From assembly GCA_963675365.2 (NCBI GenBank), contig CAXXVA010000002.1, forward strand, positions 558,001-622,000: 64,000 bases of DNA, in the 5' to 3' direction. A program made the translations under genes and the position numbers. This DNA is from CAXXOK01 sp963675365 (GTDB lineage Bacteria; Bacillota; Clostridia; Christensenellales; Aristaeellaceae). The notes beneath the pieces were generated by a model. It saw only the letters and a list, made by a program, of their open reading frames with translations, did no database searches and was not told where the DNA came from. This document shows positions 42,307 to 49,350 of the stretch, piece after piece; positions within the stretch are counted from its first letter, which is position 1, and each line of letters opens with the position of its first letter.

Positions 42307-42353
42307 GGTATTTTCCCCCCTGATGCGGTTTCACGGTGCATGCGTTTGGTTAT

Positions 42354-42383
42354 AGTATATCATAGTGTAAAACAGGCGGGCAA
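42354..42383 (-). promoter_or_regulatory. promoter of the galactanase gene
   Basis: Minus strand TTGCCC (42383-42378), 18-nt spacer, TATACT (42359-42354). Confidence 0.55.
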
Positions 42384-42446
42384 GAAACCGATTGCCGCGC
42401 GACTGCGTGTTTTACCTCCATTTAACCGTTCTAAAATCATTAATGA

Positions 42447-42475
42447 TTGACAGGGGATGGGGGGAGTGGTATAGT
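42447..42475 (+). promoter_or_regulatory. strong promoter of the oligosaccharide importer
   Basis: TTGACA (42447-42452), 17-nt spacer, TATAGT (42470-42475). Confidence 0.85.
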
Positions 42476-42539
42476 CAAAATACATTGGAACGAACGTAAC
42501 GAAAAATCCCAAAATACAACAAAAAACGGAGGTATTATC

Positions 42540-43751
42540 ATGAAAAAGATTCTAGCCGTACTTCTGTCCGTAGTTATGCTGCTCGGGTTGACCTCGGTGG
42601 CGTTTGCGGCCGATACCGTTGCGCTGTTGGTCTGGGTGGGCGACGACGCCGACCAGGCGTGGATCAACGGTGTGATCGACAACTTCAAGGCAGCCAATTC
42701 GGAAACCACGTTTGATATCAAAGTCGGCATCGTGTCCGAGGCCCAGGCCAAGGATACCGTTCTGGTGGACGTTACCGCCGCCGCCGACGTATACACCTTC
42801 GCGGACGACCAGCTTGGCGAACTCGTCAACGCGGGCGCGCTGCAGGAAGTATCGCTCAACGCGGAAGACATTATGGCGCGCAACAGCGCGGGCTCCGTGG
42901 CGGCCGCTACGCTGGACGGCAAACTCTACGCCTATCCCGCCACCGCCGATAACGGCTACTTCATGTTCTACAACAAGGAGTATTTCACCGAGGAAGACGT
43001 CATGACCATGGACGCGATGCTGACCAAGGCCGCGGCCGCGGGCAAGAAGGTTTCCATGGAGATGAGCGGCGCGTGGTATATGTACTCGTTCTTCCAGGGC
43101 GCGGGGCTGACCATGAAGCTCCTGCCCGACGGCGTGAACAACGAATGTAACTGGAACGCGACCGATACCCCCATCACCGGCGTGGAAGTCGCCCAGGCGA
43201 TGCTGGATATCGCGGCCAACCCCGGCTTCATCAACCAGGGCGACGGCGAGTTCGTGACCGGTGTTAAAGACGGCACGGTCATCGCGGGCATCAACGGCGT
43301 GTGGAACGCCAACTCGGCACAGGAAGCCTGGGGCGATAATTACGCCGCCACCAAGCTGCCCACCTACACCGTGGCGGGCCAGCAGGTGCAGATGGCGTCG
43401 TTTGCCGGCTACAAGCTGGTGGGCGTCAACGCGTACAGCGCCAACGTGGGCTGGGCGATGATGTTTGCGGACTTCATGACCAACGAGCAAAGCCAGATCT
43501 CGCGCTTCACGCTCCGCGGCCAGGGCCCCTCCAACCTCGCGGCCGGCGCGTCTGCTGAAGTGCAGGCTTCGCCCGCTATCGCGGCTCTTGCCGCGCAGAG
43601 CGCGTACGCGACCACCCAGCGCGTTGGCGGCAACTACTGGAGCCCGGCGGGAACGTTCGGCGCGATCATCTACGGCGGCAATGCCGACGGCACCGACCTT
43701 CAGACCCTGCTTGACAACATGGTCGCCGGCATCACGGCTCCCGCACAATAA
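42540..43751 (+). CDS. maltose/galactooligosaccharide-type extracellular binding protein
   Basis: A 403-residue binding protein of the MalE/GanS kind. Signal peptide MKKILAVLLSVVMLLGLTSV with AFA before the mature ADTVALLVWVGDDADQAW. No lipobox Cys is present, so it is secreted rather than lipidated. The mature part shows the MalE-like ATADNGYFMFYNKEYFTEED and a C-terminal YWSPAGTFGAIIYGG. ATG 42540 follows GGAGG. A galactan-oligosaccharide substrate is inferred from the divergent GH53 gene. Confidence 0.92.
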   Translation: MKKILAVLLSVVMLLGLTSVAFAADTVALLVWVGDDADQAWINGVIDNFKAANSETTFDIKVGIVSEAQAKDTVLVDVTAAADVYTFADDQLGELVNAGALQEVSLNAEDIMARNSAGSVAAATLDGKLYAYPATADNGYFMFYNKEYFTEEDVMTMDAMLTKAAAAGKKVSMEMSGAWYMYSFFQGAGLTMKLLPDGVNNECNWNATDTPITGVEVAQAMLDIAANPGFINQGDGEFVTGVKDGTVIAGINGVWNANSAQEAWGDNYAATKLPTYTVAGQQVQMASFAGYKLVGVNAYSANVGWAMMFADFMTNEQSQISRFTLRGQGPSNLAAGASAEVQASPAIAALAAQSAYATTQRVGGNYWSPAGTFGAIIYGGNADGTDLQTLLDNMVAGITAPAQ

Positions 43752-43782
43752 CCTGATCAATCACGATATGTTTTGAAAACAC

Positions 43783-43812
43783 GCCCGCGCGCTCCCATAA
43801 GGGCACGCGGGC
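43783..43812 (+). terminator. attenuating hairpin between binding protein and permeases
   Basis: GCCCGCG (43783-43789) with CGCGGGC (43806-43812), then TGTTTT. Typical partial terminator giving more binding protein than permease. Confidence 0.65.
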
Positions 43813-43839
43813 TGTTTTCCATCAGGAAGGAGGGTGGCC

Positions 43840-45417
43840 ATGCAATCGCTCCATACGGCCGCGGCCCGCGGTGAAAAAGGATCGCTGAAAAACGTCGGCG
43901 GTGCGCTCATCAATTTCTTCGTACAGTTTGTCCGCGATATCCGGGAGGGCGACCTGTGGGTCCGCCTGTCGCTGATCATCTTCAGCGCCGGGTATTTCAG
44001 GCGCGGACAAATCATCAAGGGAGTGCTGGTCACGGCGCTTCAGGCGTTTGTATTCATCTTTTATCCCATGGCGCTGTGGCCGTACTTAAGCAAGTTCGGC
44101 ACCCTGGGCACGGTCAAACGCGCCGCGGTGTTCAACCCGGAAACCATGAAAAACGAAGTGAACAATTTCGATCACTCGTTTATGATTCTGCTGTTCGGTC
44201 TGGTGGGCATCATCGTGATCGTCGTCATGTTCCTGTTCTGGATCCGGAACATCCGTGTGGTGCGGCGGCTGCAGGTGATTGATGAAAACAACCGGAAGAA
44301 CCAGCAGGAGATTCTCAAACTCCAGCAATTGGCGGACCGGGGAAGCGCGGACGCGAAGGAGCTGCACCGGAAGATTCAGGTGCTGAAAGCCAACTCAAAG
44401 AAGATCAACCGCTTTTCCGACGACGTCCGCAATCTGTTCAATGAAAAATTCCACATCACGCTGCTGACGCTGCCAAGTCTGGGCGTGATGCTGTTTACGA
44501 TCCTGCCGCTTTTGGTGATGCTCTGCGTTGCGTTTACCAATTACGACCAGGCGCACATGGTGCCGACTAATTTGTTTACCTGGGTCGGGCTGCAGAACTT
44601 CAAAACTCTGTTCACGCGTTCGCAGACGATCACGTTCGGATACTCGTTTGGCAAGGTGCTCAGCTGGACGTTGATTTGGGCGTTTTTTGCGACCTTCACC
44701 AACTTGTTCTTCGGCATTTTACTTGCGATGTTCATCAACAATAAAAAAACGCGCCTGAAGCGCATGTGGCGCACGCTGTTTATTATCACCATCGCGGTGC
44801 CGCAGTTTGTATCGCTGCTTTTAGTGCGCAACTTCTTTGCCAACACCGGCATCGTCAATACGATTTGTGCCAATATCGGTGTTACCGATTTCCTCAAGCA
44901 AATCGGGCTTCTGTCGCAAAGCTACGCGTATATCCCGTTCCTGACCGATCCTACCTGGGCCAAGGTGATGATCATCCTGATCAACATGTGGATCGGCATT
45001 CCATATATGATGCTGATCGCAACGGGCATTCTGATGAATATCCCCACCGATATTCTGGAGAGCGCGCGCATCGACGGCGCCAACGCTTTCCAGAGCTTCC
45101 GCAAGATCACCATGCCCTATATCCTGTTCGTCACCGCGCCCTATATTGTGACCTCGATCACCGCCAACATCAACAACTTCAACGTCATCTACCTGCTGAC
45201 CAACGACGTGTTCGTGACCAAGGACCAGCTTCTGGCAAACTCCAACGCGCAGGAGGTCGATCTGCTGGTTACGTGGCTGTACCGGCTGACGCAGAACTAC
45301 TACAACTATAAGATGGCGTCGGTGATCGGCATCGTAATCTTCATCATCTCGGCGGTGTTTACGGTGCTTGCCTTCCGCATCCTCATCCGGGGCGACAGAG
45401 AGGAGAGATTCCAGTGA
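43840..45417 (+). CDS. oligosaccharide ABC permease, MalF type, with N-terminal extension
   Basis: A 525-residue permease. Roughly the first 200 residues precede the core: two hydrophobic segments (about 42-85 and 113-137) and a charged coiled-coil stretch, VIDENNRKNQQEILKLQQLA onward. The core then has six helices, with the EAA-like loop around ILESARIDGANAFQSFRKIT. Its length exceeds GanP of Bacillus (about 418). ATG 43840 follows AAGGAGG. It overlaps the MalG-type gene. No ATPase gene is in this operon, so it must borrow one, perhaps the MsmK-like product at 16724. Confidence 0.9.
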   Translation: MQSLHTAAARGEKGSLKNVGGALINFFVQFVRDIREGDLWVRLSLIIFSAGYFRRGQIIKGVLVTALQAFVFIFYPMALWPYLSKFGTLGTVKRAAVFNPETMKNEVNNFDHSFMILLFGLVGIIVIVVMFLFWIRNIRVVRRLQVIDENNRKNQQEILKLQQLADRGSADAKELHRKIQVLKANSKKINRFSDDVRNLFNEKFHITLLTLPSLGVMLFTILPLLVMLCVAFTNYDQAHMVPTNLFTWVGLQNFKTLFTRSQTITFGYSFGKVLSWTLIWAFFATFTNLFFGILLAMFINNKKTRLKRMWRTLFIITIAVPQFVSLLLVRNFFANTGIVNTICANIGVTDFLKQIGLLSQSYAYIPFLTDPTWAKVMIILINMWIGIPYMMLIATGILMNIPTDILESARIDGANAFQSFRKITMPYILFVTAPYIVTSITANINNFNVIYLLTNDVFVTKDQLLANSNAQEVDLLVTWLYRLTQNYYNYKMASVIGIVIFIISAVFTVLAFRILIRGDREERFQ

Positions 45418-46253
45418 AAATTTTCAGGCTTACCATGCGCCATCTGGCGCTCGCCTTCCTGGTGCTGTTCTGGCTGATTCCCATCATCTGGCTGGTGGCG
45501 ACGTCGTTCAGCGCCGATACGGGGCCCAATATCCGGTCCTTCTTCCCCGCGCAACTGTCCGTGAACAATTACCGCACGCTGCTGTTCGGGATGGACGACG
45601 TGGCGCGCTTCCCCAGCTGGTTTCGCAATACCTTCATCATTGCGATCTTCACCTGCGCCATTTCCTCGCTCTTCGTGCTGATGGTGGCCTACGCGATGAG
45701 CTGCATGCGCTTTAAGGCGCGCAAAGGGCTGATTACCTTTGCAAGCACGCTTTCGCTGTTCCCGGGCTTCCTGGCAATGATCGCGGTGTACTTCATCATG
45801 AAATCCATCGGGCTGACGAACTCCAATATCGGGCTGATCCTGGTGTATTCGGGCAGCTCCGGGCTTGGGTACCTGATCGCCAAGGGCTTTTTCGATACCG
45901 TTCCGGCCTCCATGCGCGAGGCCGCGTACATCGAGGGCGCGTCGGAGTTCAAGGTTTTTTATAAAATCGTTCTGCCCCTGTCCAAGCCCATTATCGTCTA
46001 CACGGTTATCGCCGCGTTCCTGATGCCGTGGATGGATTTCATCTTCGCCAACATCATGCTCAACTCCGGGCTGTCGGAGAACAAAACCGTCGCCATCGGC
46101 CTGTACGCGATGGTGGACAAGGTGCGCATCAACGATTATTTCGGCCAGTTCTGCGCGGGCGGCGTGCTGGTATCCATTCCGATCTCCATCCTGTTTATCA
46201 TCATGCAGAAGTTCTACGTCGAGGGCATTACCGGCGGCTCCGTGAAGGGCTGA
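45414..46253 (+). CDS. oligosaccharide ABC permease, MalG type
   Basis: A 279-residue six-helix permease pairing with the upstream MalF-type subunit. The EAA-like loop is VPASMREAAYIEGASEFKVFYKI (about residues 163-185) and the C-terminus KFYVEGITGGSVKG is typical of MalG/GanQ. It starts in an ATGA-type overlap (GTGA AAA region) with the previous stop. A terminator follows. Confidence 0.92.
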   Translation: MKIFRLTMRHLALAFLVLFWLIPIIWLVATSFSADTGPNIRSFFPAQLSVNNYRTLLFGMDDVARFPSWFRNTFIIAIFTCAISSLFVLMVAYAMSCMRFKARKGLITFASTLSLFPGFLAMIAVYFIMKSIGLTNSNIGLILVYSGSSGLGYLIAKGFFDTVPASMREAAYIEGASEFKVFYKIVLPLSKPIIVYTVIAAFLMPWMDFIFANIMLNSGLSENKTVAIGLYAMVDKVRINDYFGQFCAGGVLVSIPISILFIIMQKFYVEGITGGSVKG

Positions 46254-46272
46254 CCATTTCCGGCAGTAAACA

Positions 46273-46302
46273 AAACAGCCGTCCCGGCCGGGGCGGCTGT
46301 TT
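46273..46302 (+). terminator. terminator of the oligosaccharide importer
   Basis: AAACAGCCG (46273-46281) with CGGCTGTTT (46294-46302); inner CCGGCCGG reinforces it. Confidence 0.75.
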
Positions 46303-46357
46303 GACTGTGAATCGTTTGAAACCAGCAACCGGCCGATTATAACCAGCGTTTATGGGC

Positions 46358-46386
46358 TTGATATCCCCCGCGGGGGAGACTATACT
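46358..46386 (+). promoter_or_regulatory. promoter with palindromic operator in its spacer
   Basis: TTGATA (46358-46363), 17-nt spacer, TATACT (46381-46386). The spacer contains the perfect palindrome TCCCCCGCGGGGGA (46364-46377), an arrangement that would place a dimeric regulator between the two boxes. Confidence 0.75.
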
Positions 46387-46467
46387 CATCTTGTATGGCA
46401 ACGATTGTCTGATGACGGTGATGATATGAACGCGGCGACATGAGCGCCGATAAAGGAGCGATACACA

Positions 46468-47808
46468 ATGAAACGAGTTTTATCTGTGTTCCTGGCGATG
46501 CTGCTGGTGCTTTCGCTGCCCGCAGCGCTTGCGCAGGAAGCGACCGCGGAAGCGGCGCAAGCGCTGGTGCAAGAGCTGTACGATGGTGAGTACGAAGCGG
46601 TGTTCGATGCTTCAGCGCCGGATTTGCAGGCGGCCATAGTCTCGGCCGACGGGTATGCTGTGGTGATGGCGCAGATCGGGCAGATGTACGGCGCGCTGGA
46701 AGCGATCAACGGGGCGAGCATGATGGAGACGCAGGGATACTTTGTCGCAAGCGTATACTGCACGCATGTTAACGCGGATATCACCTATCAGGTCGTGCTG
46801 GATGCGGATGGGCTGCTGAAGGGACTTACGATCTCCGACGTCGCGGAAAAAACCGCGCCGGGTACCGTGGACGAAAGTATGTTCGCCGCGGAACCGGTTA
46901 CCCTTCGGGAAGGGGAAACCGACGCGACCGACGGCATGCTGACGCTGCCCAAAGGCGATGGCCCGTTTCCGGCCGTGATCATGATGCAGGGCTCAGGCCC
47001 TTCGGACATGGACGAGACCGCTTTCGGCATCGCGGTGTTCCGCGACCTGGCGGAGGGCCTGGCCGCGGCGGGCGTCGCCAGCATACGCTACGACAAGTAC
47101 TCCTATGCGCATAAGGATCTACTGGCGGCCAACCCCGATCTTCTGGCGAGCTTTACCGTCAATGAGGAGTATATCCTCGACGCGGAATCGGCGCTGGAAC
47201 TGCTGCAAAACGACGCGCGGATCGGGGATATCTACCTGCTGGGCCACAGCCAGGGCGCGATGCTCGCACCGCGTGTGATGGAGACGCTCGGCGCGGACAA
47301 TATTGCGGGCGCCGTGCTGCTGGCGGGTTCGCCGCTGCACTTTTGGGAATTGCAGTACCACCAAAACCTGGCGCTGGTGGAAACGCTGGATCAGGCGGAT
47401 CAGCCTGCCGCCATTGAGCAGTTGGGCGCGATGGCTGCCGAAGCGGCGACGCTGAAAAACATGACGCCGGACGAACTGAAGCAGACGACGCTGTTTGGTA
47501 TTTCGGCGTATTATCAGGCAGATGAAATGTCCGTAGACGCAGCGCAAACGGCCCTCGCCCTTGGCAAACCCCTGTTCATCGCCCAGGGCGCTAAGGACTG
47601 GCAGGTCACCCCGGCCGACGGCATCGAGGCCTGGCGGGCGGCGCTTGCGGACAGTACGATCGCGGCCTACAAGCTGTACCCCGACATGAACCACATGCTG
47701 GTGGACATGACGGGCGGGCAAACGGGCACGGTCGCCGATTACGTGTCCGGCAACCACGTCAAACAGGAACTGATCGACGATATCGCCGCGTGGGTGCTGG
47801 GGCGGTAA
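46468..47808 (+). CDS. secreted alpha/beta hydrolase with N-terminal DUF3887-like domain
   Basis: A 446-residue exported hydrolase. Signal peptide MKRVLSVFLAMLLVLSLPAA cleaved near ALAQE, no lipobox. Residues about 25-125 resemble the DUF3887/NTF2-like domain (ALVQELYDGEYEAVFDASAP) that often precedes such hydrolases. The hydrolase part has the oxyanion region MMQGSGPSDMDE, nucleophile Ser in GHSQGAMLA, and Asp and His in GAKDWQV and DMNHML. Likely an esterase or acyl-peptide hydrolase relative; substrate unknown. Its promoter carries a striking palindrome. Confidence 0.87.
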   Translation: MKRVLSVFLAMLLVLSLPAALAQEATAEAAQALVQELYDGEYEAVFDASAPDLQAAIVSADGYAVVMAQIGQMYGALEAINGASMMETQGYFVASVYCTHVNADITYQVVLDADGLLKGLTISDVAEKTAPGTVDESMFAAEPVTLREGETDATDGMLTLPKGDGPFPAVIMMQGSGPSDMDETAFGIAVFRDLAEGLAAAGVASIRYDKYSYAHKDLLAANPDLLASFTVNEEYILDAESALELLQNDARIGDIYLLGHSQGAMLAPRVMETLGADNIAGAVLLAGSPLHFWELQYHQNLALVETLDQADQPAAIEQLGAMAAEAATLKNMTPDELKQTTLFGISAYYQADEMSVDAAQTALALGKPLFIAQGAKDWQVTPADGIEAWRAALADSTIAAYKLYPDMNHMLVDMTGGQTGTVADYVSGNHVKQELIDDIAAWVLGR

Positions 47809-47829
47809 GGAATAATAGATTAATAGAAT

Positions 47830-47855
47830 CCCCGCTCTCTGAATGGAGAGCGGGG
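47830..47855. terminator. bidirectional terminator
   Basis: CCCCGCTCTC (47830-47839) with GAGAGCGGGG (47846-47855), 6-nt loop. It separates the hydrolase gene from the converging 43-codon gene. Confidence 0.75.
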
Positions 47856-47892
47856 GTATTTAAAAGTATATAGAATATATTCGGTCAACTAC

Positions 47893-48024
47893 TTACTTAT
47901 GAGTAGTCCATTTCGAAGGAACAAACGAGAAGTTGATGGATGAGGTTTTTAATGTCAAACCAGTGTACCTATGCCCCGTACCCTTTTCCATGTTACGATT
48001 AAGCCAATGGATAATTTTAGACAT
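47893..48024 (-). CDS. 43-residue basic peptide of unknown function
   Basis: ATG 48024 to TAA 47893. The peptide starts MSKIIHWLNRNMEKGTGHRY and ends NFSFVPSKWTTHK. It has five Lys, two Arg, three His, two Trp and only one acidic residue, and no Cys. AGGAGG at 48040-48035 lies 10 nt upstream, and a near-consensus promoter (48157-48129) is correctly placed. The codons are much AT-richer than those of neighbouring genes. I do not recognise it. The expression signals make it a convincing gene; a bacteriocin, toxin or regulatory peptide are all possible. Confidence 0.62.
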   Translation of the reverse strand: MSKIIHWLNRNMEKGTGHRYTGLTLKTSSINFSFVPSKWTTHK

Positions 48025-48029
48025 CTTCG

Positions 48030-48122
48030 CTTCCCCTCCTTGAGCTGTATTCTTCTCGTTTGCGTTTTTCCTTGCGGAACCTATCGGGTCTGGTGGGTCA
48101 GAGAGGGGAAGGACCTTGACCC
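48030..48122 (-). promoter_or_regulatory. 5'-UTR anti-Shine-Dalgarno structure
   Basis: In the minus-strand RNA a GGGTCA/TGACCC stem (48122-48117 with 48100-48095) exposes a loop containing CTTCCCCTC (48111-48103), perfectly complementary to GAGGGGAAG of the ribosome site (48038-48030). A TTCC-GCAA-GGAA hairpin lies between. Confidence 0.55.
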
Positions 48123-48128
48123 AACATT

Positions 48129-48157
48129 ATTATACTATAGAACCATCTTAGATACAA
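48129..48157 (-). promoter_or_regulatory. promoter of the 43-codon gene
   Basis: Minus strand TTGTAT (48157-48152), 17-nt spacer, TATAAT (48134-48129). Confidence 0.75.
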
Positions 48158-48214
48158 AATTTGACAGAGGATTTCAACTATGATCCATTAGGAATACTTG
48201 ACTAATTCCGTGAC

Positions 48215-48230
48215 GCTCCAAGGGGAATCG
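48215..48230 (-). repeat. direct copy of the tRNA-Glu 3' end (att-like)
   Basis: GCTCCAAGGGGAATCG, identical over 16 bp to 48402-48417 within tRNA-Glu. Such copies mark past integration at a tRNA 3' end. Confidence 0.55.
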
Positions 48231-48307
48231 GTTCCTGCATACGCAGGAACGGCATGGTCGATGACTTCCATGCCCACTTCTCTAAAACGCCAACACAGTG
48301 GCGTTTT
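48231..48307 (+). repeat. cluster of three small palindromes
   Basis: GTTCCTGC-ATAC-GCAGGAAC (48231-48250), GGCATGG/CCATGCC (48251-48274) and AAAACGCC/GGCGTTTT (48284-48307, terminator-like). They fill the space between the 16-bp repeat and the tRNA. A tRNA T-arm-like stretch GGTTCGATTCCCC follows near 48330-48342. No gene is supported in 48181-48396. Confidence 0.5.
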
Positions 48308-48358
48308 CTTAACGCTTCGTGCCCTCGCGGGTTCGATTCCCCCCGCGGTGCTGCCGAG

Positions 48359-48397
48359 AATAAAACAAAGCGCCCGTGAAGGGCGCTCTGTTTTATT
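48359..48397 (-). terminator. terminator of tRNA-Glu
   Basis: AATAAAACA (48359-48367) with TGTTTTATT (48389-48397) enclosing GCGCCC/GGGCGC. It abuts the tRNA CCA end. Confidence 0.8.
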
Positions 48398-48471
48398 GGC
48401 AGCTCCAAGGGGAATCGAACCCCTGATTTCGCCTTGAGAGGGCGACGTCTTAACCGCTTGACCATGGAGCC
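48397..48471 (-). tRNA. tRNA-Glu (anticodon CTC), CCA encoded
   Basis: A 75-nt cloverleaf on the minus strand: acceptor GGCTCCA/TGGAGCT with a G1-U72 wobble, D arm GTC..GAC, anticodon stem TCGCC/GGCGA around CTCTCAA (anticodon CTC, reading GAG), T arm AGGGGTTCGATTCCCCT, discriminator G and encoded CCA at 48399-48397. The terminal G-U pair is unusual for tRNA-Glu. Confidence 0.92.
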
Positions 48472-48610
48472 TTGCTAAAAAGACTGCCATAGTGTAGCAT
48501 ACTTTTTTTGGCTTGTAAAGATGGTGCGGCGGCGTTCCCGCACACGAAGTTTCCTGTAAAAGAATGCTTGTATATGCATCATTTCCGCTTTCAAATTCCA
48601 TTTGTTTGTG

Positions 48611-48616
48611 TATAAT
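48611..48616 (+). promoter_or_regulatory. -10 box of the ireB promoter
   Basis: TATAAT at 48611-48616; the best -35 is TTTCAA (48589-48594) at 16 nt. It is 43 nt before the ireB start. Confidence 0.45.
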
Positions 48617-48658
48617 AGGAATGTAGTTTGACTGTGTATGCGTAAAGGAGTGAGTCGC

Positions 48659-48922
48659 GTGACGTCAGATTCGAGCGGAACCACCAGATTTATGCCGGTT
48701 GTCGAGGGCACAAGCAACGCAGCCGACATCCTTGAACATGTGTACAGGGCGCTGCAGGCCAAGGGCTACGACCCTGTCACGCAGATCGTCGGGTATTTGA
48801 TTTCCGGCGACCCCACCTACATCACCAGCCACAACGGCGCACGCAGCATGATTACCCGGCTTGAGCGCGACGAAATTGTGGAAGAGCTGGTGCGCGTGTA
48901 CCTGCGCAACCTCGACCAGTGA
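48659..48922 (+). CDS. ireB: IreB family regulatory phosphoprotein (UPF0297)
   Basis: An 87-residue protein with the highly conserved IreB block KGYDPVTQIVGYLISGDPTYITSHNGAR and RDEIVEELVRVYL. In Enterococcus IreB is phosphorylated by the Ser/Thr kinase IreK and affects cephalosporin resistance. Thr residues in the variable N-terminus (VTSDSSGTTRF) are candidate phosphosites. GTG 48659 follows AAAGGAG by 8 nt. It overlaps ruvX by 4 nt (GTGA). The trio ireB-ruvX-DUF1292 is conserved across Firmicutes. Confidence 0.95.
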   Translation: MTSDSSGTTRFMPVVEGTSNAADILEHVYRALQAKGYDPVTQIVGYLISGDPTYITSHNGARSMITRLERDEIVEELVRVYLRNLDQ

Positions 48923-49350
48923 CGGGACGCATCCTCGCGCTGGACGTGGGGGACAAGCGCATCGGCGTCGCCGTCAGCGACCCGACCCGCACCATCGCCT
49001 CCCCGCTGGAAACGTACACCCGTGTAGGCTACGGGCCCGACGCCAGGTACATCAAGGCGCTGTGCGAGCGCTATGAAACCGCCGAAGTGCTTTTGGGCCT
49101 GCCCCTCAACATGGACGGGTCGGCGGGCGCGCAGGCGGACAAGACCCGGGCGTTCGGCAGCGTGCTCGGTGAAGCGGGACTGCATGTTTTCTATACGGAC
49201 GAACGGCTGACCACTGTAACCGCCCACCGGGCGCTGATCGAGGGCAACATGCGGCGCGAAGAACGTAAGCTGCACGTGGACAAGGTCGCCGCCGCCGTGA
49301 TACTGGAACAATGGCTTTTACAGCAACCGGAAAAGGAGCAAACCCTATGA
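48919..49350 (+). CDS. ruvX: YqgF/RuvX Holliday junction resolvase-like nuclease
   Basis: A 143-residue RNase H-fold protein. Motifs ILALDVGDKRIGVAVSDP, VLLGLPLNMDGSAG and TDERLTTVTAHRAL contain the acidic active-site residues; the last Asp is in LHVDKVAAAVILEQWL. Family members act in 16S rRNA 5' maturation or in branched DNA resolution. It is coupled to ireB and to the DUF1292 gene by 4-nt overlaps. Confidence 0.95.
   Translation: MTGRILALDVGDKRIGVAVSDPTRTIASPLETYTRVGYGPDARYIKALCERYETAEVLLGLPLNMDGSAGAQADKTRAFGSVLGEAGLHVFYTDERLTTVTAHRALIEGNMRREERKLHVDKVAAAVILEQWLLQQPEKEQTL

Noticed and set aside
47971..48183. Plus-strand 70-codon frame over the small minus-strand gene
   Set aside because: It lacks a ribosome site and promoter, while the minus-strand 43-codon gene on the same DNA has both.
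48325..48351. A third tRNA gene on the plus strand
   Set aside because: Only a T-arm-like part is visible; there is no D arm, anticodon arm or matching 5' acceptor strand, so it is not annotated as a tRNA.
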